This document shows positions 1-6,861 of a DNA stretch of 14,512 nt, piece after piece (position 1 is the stretch's first letter; the number at the start of each line of letters is the position of its first letter). The notes beneath the pieces were generated by a model, which worked only from the letters and a program-made list of their open reading frames with translations, had not been told where the DNA came from and searched no databases. Made by a program: the position numbers and the translations under genes. This DNA is from JBBCJT01 sp037190665 (GTDB lineage: Bacteria > Pseudomonadota > Alphaproteobacteria > Acetobacterales > Acetobacteraceae). Location: the NCBI GenBank assembly GCA_037190665.1, contig JBBCJT010000200.1:1-14512 (forward strand). The letters run 5' to 3'.

Positions 1-2
1 GT

Positions 3-557
3 GTCACCCGCGGCAGCTTCTACTGGCACTTCGCCGACCGGACGGAGCTGCTGTCCGCACTCCTCGCGCACTGGGAGGCGACCAACACCGCGCCGATGGA
101 GCAGGCGGTCGCCCGTGCCGGCAGCGACGGGCACGCGAAGCTGATGGCCATCATCCAGCTCTGGATCGACGAGGTCGCCTTCAGCCCGGCCTATGACGCG
201 GCGGTGCGGGACTGGGCGCGCCACGATCCGGCGGCCACCGCGGCCGTGCGGCGCACCGACGACCGCCGCATCGCCTTGCTCACCGATATCTTCGGCGATC
301 TCGGCTATGCCGGCACCGACGCGTTCGTGCGGGCGCGCGTCGCCTACTTCCACCAGGTCGGCTACTACGCCCTCGCGATCCGGGAGCCACGGACGCTGCG
401 CTTCGACCTGCTGCCGCATTACTACCGCGTCCTCACCGGCTTCCCGATGCCCGATCAGCTCCGCGGCACGATCGGCAGGGTGAGCGAGGAGGCACGCTCG
501 CCGCCGCGCAGGATGGTCAGGAGCGGCGATCGCCCGAAGGGCACCCGGGCGAGGTGA
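3..557 (+). CDS. TetR-family transcriptional regulator, N-terminus cut by window edge
   Basis: The reading frame is open from the first complete codon, so the true start lies left of the window; 184 residues are visible. The visible start, VTRGSFYWHFADRTELLSAL, is the recognition-helix end of a TetR helix-turn-helix (the G-x-F/L-Y-x-H-F signature). The rest is an all-helical ligand/dimerisation domain with the common AAVRDWARHDPAA segment, where an incoming small molecule would be bound. About 45 residues are probably missing. It ends at a TGA inside the 3' end of the convergent hydrolase gene. As the only TetR gene here it is the natural candidate to bind the palindrome at 2339-2356 between the two divergent genes downstream. 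The family call is secure from the motif; ligand and target are inferred. Confidence 0.88.
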   Translation, partial: VTRGSFYWHFADRTELLSALLAHWEATNTAPMEQAVARAGSDGHAKLMAIIQLWIDEVAFSPAYDAAVRDWARHDPAATAAVRRTDDRRIALLTDIFGDLGYAGTDAFVRARVAYFHQVGYYALAIREPRTLRFDLLPHYYRVLTGFPMPDQLRGTIGRVSEEARSPPRRMVRSGDRPKGTRAR

Positions 558-2290
558 TCGCGATCCGCCGCCGCCAGCGCCAGCCGGATGCGGTGCCCCT
601 GCCTGAACAGCCACGATGTCGGCATGAGCTGGATCTCGAGCAGCGCCGGCTTGCCCGGCACCAGCGGCTCGACATCCGCTTCGCCGCAGGGATGCCAGGG
701 ACCGAAATGGGGATAGTCCGCCGGCGGCTCGGCGGTGCGGCGGAAGATCGCCCGTAGCATCCCCTCGGTGACGTAGCGGGTGGCGCCGTCCGGGGCCACG
801 TCCTCGAGATAGAGGATGACGGCGGCATCCTTCGCCTCCGACGCCAGCCAGATGCGGGCCGCCGCGTGGCCCGTCACCTCGATCGGGCGGCTGAGCGGCG
901 TGCTCGTCCACACCGACATGCGGGCGTCGCGCCCATGCCAGTCGCCGTAGTATTCCTCGACCGGCTGCCCGGCGATCCGCTCGTAGCGGGTGTTGCGGCC
1001 GGTGCCGATGCCGTGGTCGGTGCGGTAGGTGTCGCTGCCGGCAGCTTCGGGTGCCGCGTCGGTCAGGGCGGCGTCGGCAGCAAGCCAGAGGGTGCGGGGC
1101 TCGGACGGGGGTGGCCAGGTGTCGGCTGCCTTCCACGCCTCCTCGATCATGGTGAAGTAGTGGACCGGCCGCTCGGTGGCGATGCCGGTGTCGCGCCCCG
1201 CAACGTGCTGGTCGAAGAAGCGCAGTATCTCCGCATGCATCTCGAACTGCGGCCGGGCGTCCTCGCGCGCCGGGCTGACATTGGTCCGGGCGCCATGATC
1301 CCACGGTCCGAACAGCAGCCGCTTCTCGCGGCAGGGCAGCGCCCGGAAGCGTCCCGCCGCGCCGTTGGTATAGGCGGCGCCGTCCATCCAGCCTGAGACG
1401 CCGTAGTGCGGCAGGTCGGCGGGAATGCCGGAGAGATACGTGCGCGGCGCCACCGTGGTGGCGCGGAAGTCGCGATCATGGGCGAAGGCGGCGTCGCGGG
1501 TCTGGAGCTGCGTGACGAAGGCGGTCGTGTCGAAATTGGCGGCGTGGTCGGCGAGGGCGGCCGCGACCATGCCGCCATCCGCATCGTCATCGACTGGCGC
1601 CGGGCCGGCGAAATGCGGGCCGGCGAAATAGGGAAACGCCTGCAGCACGTCCCGCTGGTCGAGGTCGAGCGCCTCGATCATCCGGCCGTAGCCGCCGATC
1701 ATGCCGATATAGGCAAGGCCACCCGGATAGAACATGTCGCCCCAGGTGTCCCAGACCGAGAAGGTCGGCATCACCGCCCTGATCGCGGGATGGGCGGTCG
1801 AGGCGGCGACGTCGGCGGCCGCGCCGACATAGGAGATGCCGGTGATGCCGACGCGGCCATCGCTCCAGGGCTGGCGCGCGATCCAGTCGACCACGTCATG
1901 GTAGTCGAGCCGCTCCGCCGGGGAGCGGAATCCCTCGCGCGCGCCGAACGATGCGCCGGTGCCGCGCACGTCGACGATGACGACGGCGTAGCCGTAGGAG
2001 ACGAAGAAGTCGCGGATGATGGCGTAGCTCGGGCTCGCCTCGACGCCGGGCGGCGCATCCGCCTTCAGCCGGAAGCGGCGATAGTAGGGCGTGAAGAGAA
2101 CCACGGACGGCCTCGCCGTGTCCGTGGCGTTCGCCGGCAGGTGGATGTCGGCTGCCAGCCGGACCCCGTCACGGACCGGGACGTAGAGCGAGCGCCGCGC
2201 GATCCCGCCGGTCTCGATCTTCGGCCGTGCCGCCAGATACGCCGCGGGGCTGAGTTTCCAGGCGGGTGATCCCTTGCTCGTGTCCGACAT
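455..2290 (-). CDS. CocE/NonD family hydrolase (X-Pro dipeptidyl-peptidase S15-like)
   Basis: This 611-aa protein has the architecture of the CocE/S15 serine hydrolases, which cleave acyl esters (cocaine esterase) or amides and peptides. An alpha/beta-hydrolase domain occupies roughly residues 30-370, and a C-terminal jelly-roll domain roughly 385-608. The expected catalytic triad is visible: nucleophile Ser153 in GISYVG, Asp303 in GWMDG and His332 in GPWDHG. DVRGTGAS at 107-114 is the usual strand-loop before the elbow. No signal peptide is seen, so it should be cytoplasmic. The ATG start is preceded by GGGAGGA at 7-nt spacing. It is transcribed divergently from the M19 gene across a shared palindrome, and its end overlaps the convergent TetR gene by 103 bases. 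Substrate unknown; ester, beta-lactam-like amide or peptide cleavage all fit the family. Confidence 0.92.
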   Translation of the reverse strand: MSDTSKGSPAWKLSPAAYLAARPKIETGGIARRSLYVPVRDGVRLAADIHLPANATDTARPSVVLFTPYYRRFRLKADAPPGVEASPSYAIIRDFFVSYGYAVVIVDVRGTGASFGAREGFRSPAERLDYHDVVDWIARQPWSDGRVGITGISYVGAAADVAASTAHPAIRAVMPTFSVWDTWGDMFYPGGLAYIGMIGGYGRMIEALDLDQRDVLQAFPYFAGPHFAGPAPVDDDADGGMVAAALADHAANFDTTAFVTQLQTRDAAFAHDRDFRATTVAPRTYLSGIPADLPHYGVSGWMDGAAYTNGAAGRFRALPCREKRLLFGPWDHGARTNVSPAREDARPQFEMHAEILRFFDQHVAGRDTGIATERPVHYFTMIEEAWKAADTWPPPSEPRTLWLAADAALTDAAPEAAGSDTYRTDHGIGTGRNTRYERIAGQPVEEYYGDWHGRDARMSVWTSTPLSRPIEVTGHAAARIWLASEAKDAAVILYLEDVAPDGATRYVTEGMLRAIFRRTAEPPADYPHFGPWHPCGEADVEPLVPGKPALLEIQLMPTSWLFRQGHRIRLALAAADRDHLARVPFGRSPLLTILRGGERASSLTLPIVPRS

Positions 2291-2327
2291 GCCGAATTCC
2301 TCCCGCCCGCTTCCGGGTCAACCGTGC

Positions 2328-2357
2328 TTGCCCAGCTTCCATACAGCACTGTATGGT
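2328..2357 (+). promoter_or_regulatory. Candidate promoter of the M19/binding-protein operon
   Basis: A sigma70-like pair, TTGCCC (2328-2333) and TATGGT (2352-2357), is separated by 18 bases and would start transcription about 20 bases before the ATG at 2384. The spacing is one base over optimal and each box matches four of six consensus positions. The palindrome at 2339-2356 covers most of the spacer and the -10 box, which is what a repressor site would do. Assignment by eye only. Confidence 0.45.
2339..2356. promoter_or_regulatory. Perfect 18-bp palindrome, candidate TetR operator
   Basis: CCATACAG-CA-CTGTATGG is a perfect inverted repeat with 8-base arms and a 2-base spacer. It lies in the 93-bp region between the divergent CocE-like and M19-like genes. 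Size and symmetry fit a TetR dimer site, and a TetR gene is next to the hydrolase. Its position over the candidate -10 of the plus-strand promoter implies repression of the M19 operon, and probably of the hydrolase too. The palindrome is seen directly; the bound protein is inferred. Confidence 0.72.
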
Positions 2358-2383
2358 CGTCAAGCCGACGATGAGGGGGGAGT

Positions 2384-3433
2384 ATGAGCGCCATCGTTTC
2401 CCGATCGCCCGCTGCTCCCCATTCCGCGCTGCATCGCGGCGCCATCGTCGTCGACATGACCATGCCGTGGGGCGACTACGCCCAGCGGGCCGAGATGAAG
2501 CCGGACACGCTCGAGCGGCTGATCGGCAGCGGCTACACCATGGTCTCGCTGACCATCGCGCAGGATCGTACGCCGTTCGCGGAAGCCATGGCCTCGCTTG
2601 CCAAGGAGCGGCGCTTCTTCCTGGAGCGGCCGGACCGCTTCGTGCTGGTCGACACCGCGGCGGACGTCGAGCGTGCCAAGGCGGAAGGCAAGCTCGCCGT
2701 CGCCTTCCACTTCCAGGGCTGCAATCCGCTCGAAGGCAGGCTCGAGAACGTGGCGCTCTTCTACGATCTCGGCATCCGCCACATGCTGCTCGCCTACAAC
2801 ATGCGCAACCTCGCGGCGGATGGCTGCCACGAGCGCACCGATGCCGGCCTCAGCCGCTTCGGCATGGCGCTGGTGGCCGAGATGAACCGGGTGGGCATGA
2901 TCGTCGACGTGACCCATGTCGGCCACCGCAGCTCGCTCGACGCCATCGAGGCATCGACGGCGCCGGTGATCTTCTCCCATTCCAACCCGCGCGCCGTGTT
3001 CGACCACGAGCGCAACATCCGCGACGACCAGATCCGCGCCTGCGCCGCCTCGGGCGGGGTGGTCGGCATCAACGGGCTCGACATCTTTCTCGGCGGCCCG
3101 CCGACGGTGGAGCGCTTCCTGTCGCACATGCGCCACTGCCTCGATCTCGTCGGGCCGGACCATGTCGGTCTCGGCCTCGACTTCGTCTATGATCCGGAGA
3201 CGCTGACCAACGTGCTGATCCGCGGCACCGCCCAGCGCTATCCGGCGGGCAGCGGCTACGACCGTGCGCGGGTGCCCGGGTTCTTCCAGCCGGAGCAGGT
3301 GCCGGACGTGACGGACGCGCTCGCCGCCGCGGGATGGAGCGACGACGACGTGCACAAGATCCTGGGCGGCAACTGGCTGCGCGTGGCGCGGCAGGTGTGG
3401 CAGCCCGGCAACAAGACAGGGAGGGGACCATGA
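2384..3433 (+). CDS. Peptidase M19 (renal/membrane dipeptidase)-like protein with altered metal site
   Basis: This 349-aa protein follows the M19 dipeptidase fold: DVTHVGH (175-181), FSHSNPRAV (197-205), RNIRDDQIRACAASGGVVGIN (210-230, conserved R-N-D and GG) and a GLDF strand (264-267). M19 enzymes are binuclear zinc dipeptidases. Here His178 and His199 match the beta-metal histidines, but the N-terminal H-x-D pair reads T26-M-P28 (VVDMTMPWGD) and the bridging Glu is Gln111 (AFHFQG). The alpha-metal site therefore appears lost, so activity on ordinary dipeptides is doubtful; it may use one metal, act on another amide or lactone, or be a divergent subfamily. No signal peptide is seen. The ATG is preceded by AGGGGGGAG. 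The stop overlaps the next gene's start (ATGA), so the two should be translationally coupled. Confidence 0.88.
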   Translation: MSAIVSRSPAAPHSALHRGAIVVDMTMPWGDYAQRAEMKPDTLERLIGSGYTMVSLTIAQDRTPFAEAMASLAKERRFFLERPDRFVLVDTAADVERAKAEGKLAVAFHFQGCNPLEGRLENVALFYDLGIRHMLLAYNMRNLAADGCHERTDAGLSRFGMALVAEMNRVGMIVDVTHVGHRSSLDAIEASTAPVIFSHSNPRAVFDHERNIRDDQIRACAASGGVVGINGLDIFLGGPPTVERFLSHMRHCLDLVGPDHVGLGLDFVYDPETLTNVLIRGTAQRYPAGSGYDRARVPGFFQPEQVPDVTDALAAAGWSDDDVHKILGGNWLRVARQVWQPGNKTGRGP

Positions 3434-4998
3434 AGAAGAATCTCGCGGCGATCGCGCTCTGCGCCGCCATGGCCGGGCCGGCGCTCGCGGCCGATCTGAC
3501 GGTGGGGGCGCGGTTCGATCCCTCGATCGATCCGCATTACCTCTATCTCTCGACCAACATGGCCTATGCCCAGCACATCTTCGAACCGCTGGTGGCGCGC
3601 GACGTCAACTCGCAGCCGATCCCGGGCCTGGCCGAGAGCTGGCGGGCCGTCGACGACCGGACCTGGGAGTTCAAGCTGCGCCGCGGCGTCAAGTTCCACG
3701 ACGGGCAGGACTTCACGGCCGAGGACGTGCTGTTCAGCGTCAAGCGGGTGCCGTCGCTGCCGAACAACCCCAGCCCCTACACGGGCGCGCTCCGCTCGGT
3801 GGTCGCGACCGAGGCGCCCGACCCCTACACGGTGATCTTCCGCACCGACCGGCCGAACCCGATCCTGCCCAGCCAGTTCACGATCATGTCCATCGTCTCG
3901 CACAAGGCGGCGGCCGGGGCGATGCCGGGAGACTTCGCATCCGGCAAGGCCGCGATCGGCACCGGCCCCTACCGCTTCGTGCGCTATGTTCGGGGAGAGC
4001 GGCTGGAGCTCGAGCGCTTCGCCGATCATCGCGGACCGGCGCCGGCCTGGGACAAGGTGACCTTCCGCTTCATCCCCAATCCGGCCACGCGGGTGGCAGC
4101 CCTGCTGGCGGGCGATGTCGAGATGATCGACTACGTGCCGACGGCGGACCTGCCGCGGCTGAAGTCGGACGCACGGGTAAGCCTCTTTACCCGCGCATCG
4201 GACCGGGTGATCTACTTCGCGCCGAACGTGGGTGCCGACACGCTTCCGGGGCTGACGACCAAGGCCGGCCAGCCGCTCGATCGCAATCCGCTGCGCGACG
4301 CCAGAGTCCGTCAGGCCCTGTCACTCGCCATCAACCGACCGGCACTGATCGAGCAGGTGATGGAAGGCTTCGCTGCACCTGCCAGCCAGCTCGTTCCCGA
4401 AGGCTTCTTCGGCTTCGATCCGGGCATTCCGGCTCCGGCATTCGACGTCGCCCGCGCACGTGCGCTTCTGGCCGAGGCGGGCTGGCCGGACGGGTTCGGT
4501 ATGACTGTCGCCTGCACCACCGACCGCTACGTCAACGATGCCGCGATCTGCCAGGCGGCAGGGCAGATGTGGGCCCGGATCGGACTCGCCATGAAGGTCG
4601 AGGCTTATCCCTCCAACGTCTTCTTCGGCAGGGCGCGGGCGGGCCAGTCGGAGTTTCCGATGGTGCTGGTGGGCTGGGGCAGTTCATCGACAGGCGATTC
4701 CTCGGGCGCGCTCACCGGGCTTCTGCATGGCGTCGACGCTGCACGCGGCTACGGCGCCTACAACTTCGGCGCCTATGCCTCGAAGGATGTCGACCAGCGC
4801 ATCGAGCAGGCGACGACGACCATGGATCCCACGGCGCGGCTCACCCTGATGCAGGGTGCGATGCGGGCCGCGATCGCGGACGGGGCAATCATCCCGCTGC
4901 ATACCCAGATGACCGCGGTCGCGACCCGCAAGGGCCTCGTCTACGCGCCGCGCGCTGACGAATGGACGATGGCGATGCAGGCGACACCGGCGAAGTGA
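3430..4998 (+). CDS. ABC transporter substrate-binding protein, family 5 (peptide/opine type), Sec-exported
   Basis: This 522-aa periplasmic binding protein belongs to the DppA/OppA family (SBP_bac_5). A Sec signal peptide is clear: MKKN, hydrophobic stretch, then cleavage after PALA-A near residue 21. The family signature follows at about 66-103: GLAESW, TWEFKLRRGVKFHDG and AEDVLFSVKRV. I chose the ATG at 3430, not an upstream in-frame one at 3334, because it begins the signal peptide, has GGGAGGGG just upstream and makes a 4-base ATGA overlap with the M19 stop. Such proteins carry peptides, opines or other small organic solutes to an ABC permease, but no permease or ATPase genes are in the window. 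Coupling to the dipeptidase-like gene suggests both handle one peptide-like or N-acyl substrate. Confidence 0.94.
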   Translation: MKKNLAAIALCAAMAGPALAADLTVGARFDPSIDPHYLYLSTNMAYAQHIFEPLVARDVNSQPIPGLAESWRAVDDRTWEFKLRRGVKFHDGQDFTAEDVLFSVKRVPSLPNNPSPYTGALRSVVATEAPDPYTVIFRTDRPNPILPSQFTIMSIVSHKAAAGAMPGDFASGKAAIGTGPYRFVRYVRGERLELERFADHRGPAPAWDKVTFRFIPNPATRVAALLAGDVEMIDYVPTADLPRLKSDARVSLFTRASDRVIYFAPNVGADTLPGLTTKAGQPLDRNPLRDARVRQALSLAINRPALIEQVMEGFAAPASQLVPEGFFGFDPGIPAPAFDVARARALLAEAGWPDGFGMTVACTTDRYVNDAAICQAAGQMWARIGLAMKVEAYPSNVFFGRARAGQSEFPMVLVGWGSSSTGDSSGALTGLLHGVDAARGYGAYNFGAYASKDVDQRIEQATTTMDPTARLTLMQGAMRAAIADGAIIPLHTQMTAVATRKGLVYAPRADEWTMAMQATPAK

Positions 4999-5018
4999 CG
5001 GCGGGCTGAACCGTAACG

Positions 5019-5050
5019 GCGGTCCGATTGCACGCGGGCAATCGGACCGC
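5019..5050. terminator. Perfect 13-bp hairpin between convergent operons (probable bidirectional terminator)
   Basis: GCGGTCCGATTGC and GCAATCGGACCGC form a perfect 13-base stem around the 6-base loop ACGCGG. It sits 20 bases after the binding-protein stop and 16 bases after the convergent mutase-like stop, the expected place for a terminator serving both strands. Neither side has a T-run, so it is not a canonical intrinsic terminator; it may act as an RNA 3'-end stabiliser or a weak terminator. Confidence 0.68.
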
Positions 5051-5066
5051 TGGCCGTGACTGTCGC

Positions 5067-6845
5067 TCAGGTCGTGCCAAGCAGTCTTTCGAGTTCCTCG
5101 ATCATCCGCTCCGGCGTCGCGCACGGGACCGCCCCGAGCTGGGCGAGTTCCTGCGTGACGTCGACCGGCAGTCCCGAGTTGGAATCCTCCGGGATCTGGT
5201 TGAGCCTGCCGCCGATGCACAGCGGCATCGCGCGGCCCGCCTTTGCGAGCGATGCGAAGATATCTCCGGCATAGCGCAGCGCGATGCCGTTGTACGTGCT
5301 GACGGCGAGTAGCTGGCAGCCCGCATCCACCGCCGTGGCGACCAGATCGTCCGGATCCGCCGATGTGCCGCCATCGACAACCTCCACGCCGAGCCGCGCG
5401 AGGACCTGTTCGATCAGGTTCTTGCCGTGCTCGTGGACATCGCTGCTGGCGATGCAAACCTTTGGCGCCCTTGCCGCCAGAACGGCACGCGTGGGCTGCG
5501 GCACGCGGTCCAGCCAGGTCGCAGCCGCTCGCTGCAGATCCTCCACCCACTCCGCCGCGACGATCATCTGGCGGCCGGACCAGGCGGTCCGATCCGGAGC
5601 ACCGGCGCCGTACAGCGCCTCGAGCCGGCGCGGCCCGGTTCGGCGCAGGGCCAGCATCAATTGCGCGGGATCGCGCGTATCGACACCCGCATCGGCAAAG
5701 CCGGCGAGCACCCTGTCCGAGAACACGCGCCCCCCTTCGACCAGCCGGTCAGCCATCGCATCGACGGGGGCGAGGTCGATCAGCGGAAGGCTCACGGAGG
5801 CATGCTCGACAAGGCGATGGGCGAAGACCTGGGCGTCGATGATCTCTTCGGGATCGGGAATGCGCTCGTTCTCCGTCACCGGCACCGGGTTGATCGCATG
5901 CCCGCTCGGGTGGCGCCGCAGCGCCCAGATGTCCGCCTGGAGATAGCTCGCGAGGCTGGCGAAGTTGCCGGCGGGCGTGGAGCGGTAGCTGACCGTGCAG
6001 CCATAGATCATGCTTCCGGGCGTGGACGTCACCTTCATTAGCGCCTGATGAAAGGCGAACCGCAGGAGCGGTGCGGTGAAGTGGTGGCCGTAGCAATGGG
6101 CGAGCTTCGCGCCGATCAGATCCTCGACGATGTACTTTTCGATCAGCACCATCCCGAGCGCGGAACTCATATCCGCCAGCAGTCCCGCAAAGCCGTCGTC
6201 GAGATTCGAATGAACGAGCACCTCGACGGGCTGCGCCGCCATCAGGCCGAGGGCGGTGACCGTCGCCTCCGTCGTCGCGACATCGTCGTCCCAGTCCGGC
6301 AGTCGGAAGGTGAAGTACTGGCCCAGATTGCCGATGGTGGTGGCGCCGGCCGCGAGCGCGGCACGGGTGTTCTCCACCGCGCCTGGAAGGCCGAGCATGA
6401 AGTCGCCGAAATGGGCGGCCGCGGGTACCGCGCCGGTGATGCGCGCGAAGTCCTCGGGGCCGGACAGGACGATGCCGGTTCCCCGCGACCGAACGGCCCG
6501 CTGGGCGAGCGGGTAGCCCATGGACCAGTCGAGCGTGATGCCGAAGCGGTCCACGCTCGCGCCATGGCGTGCCGCCGTCTCGTGCACGTGGCGGATCGCC
6601 TCGACCGTGCGGTCGACGCTGCGGAAGCCGATATGCGCGTGCTGGGTGATCCGCTGCTCGGCGATCGTGCGCCGTTTGAACTCCGCTTCCGAGGCCACCT
6701 GCATCGCATCGAGGAACGGGCAGGGGCCAACGGTCCAGTCGCGTGCCATGGCCCGCCCTGCGTCGAGCAGGGCCGCACCGGGCGTGAGCGTGGCCGGGAC
6801 GAGCTGGCGAAGAGGCGGGAGCCGTGCCGAGGTCGCGTCTGTCAC
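5067..6845 (-). CDS. Cobalamin-dependent mutase-like protein: glutamate-mutase-E-like barrel fused to B12-binding domain
   Basis: This 592-aa protein has two parts. Residues about 60-445 resemble the TIM-barrel E subunit of glutamate (methylaspartate) mutase, judged by conserved-looking stretches such as AGATTIGNLGQYF (166-178) and GHAINPVPVTENERIP (315-330). Residues about 460-592 are a Rossmann-like B12 domain: SSDVHEHGKN (467-476) contains the D-x-H-x-x-G signature (Asp469, His471, Gly474) whose His ligates cobalt, with VSTYNG (515-520) and IGGRLNQ (544-550) as later cofactor loops. Such enzymes make adenosyl radicals to rearrange carbon skeletons or move amino groups. Glutamate mutase normally has separate E and S chains, so this is a fusion. 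No methylaspartase is nearby, so glutamate may not be the substrate. The start is GTG with AGGAG 9 bases upstream. It is last in a four-gene operon, 16 bases after the hydrolase. The B12 domain is certain; the reaction is not. Confidence 0.85.
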   Translation of the reverse strand: MTDATSARLPPLRQLVPATLTPGAALLDAGRAMARDWTVGPCPFLDAMQVASEAEFKRRTIAEQRITQHAHIGFRSVDRTVEAIRHVHETAARHGASVDRFGITLDWSMGYPLAQRAVRSRGTGIVLSGPEDFARITGAVPAAAHFGDFMLGLPGAVENTRAALAAGATTIGNLGQYFTFRLPDWDDDVATTEATVTALGLMAAQPVEVLVHSNLDDGFAGLLADMSSALGMVLIEKYIVEDLIGAKLAHCYGHHFTAPLLRFAFHQALMKVTSTPGSMIYGCTVSYRSTPAGNFASLASYLQADIWALRRHPSGHAINPVPVTENERIPDPEEIIDAQVFAHRLVEHASVSLPLIDLAPVDAMADRLVEGGRVFSDRVLAGFADAGVDTRDPAQLMLALRRTGPRRLEALYGAGAPDRTAWSGRQMIVAAEWVEDLQRAAATWLDRVPQPTRAVLAARAPKVCIASSDVHEHGKNLIEQVLARLGVEVVDGGTSADPDDLVATAVDAGCQLLAVSTYNGIALRYAGDIFASLAKAGRAMPLCIGGRLNQIPEDSNSGLPVDVTQELAQLGAVPCATPERMIEELERLLGTT

Positions 6846-6854
6846 TGCTCCGCG

Positions 6855-6859
6855 CTCCT
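6855..6859 (-). promoter_or_regulatory. Ribosome binding site for the GTG-started mutase-like gene
   Basis: On the minus strand AGGAG stands 9 bases before GTG at 6845. A second GGAG lies only 2 bases before the start and is too close to act. The next in-frame ATG would remove 32 residues, so this site supports the GTG start. Confidence 0.55.
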
Positions 6860-6861
6860 GC

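Noticed and set aside
1406..2269. 287-codon plus-strand frame antisense to the CocE-like hydrolase
   Set aside because: Low-complexity translation without motifs; the opposite strand has a full catalytic triad and domain structure.
2335..2363. Minus-strand promoter for the CocE-like gene using TTGACG (2363-2358)
   Set aside because: The only decent -10, TATGGA, is 14 bases away, and at 16-17 bases there is no -10-like hexamer, so I do not call it.
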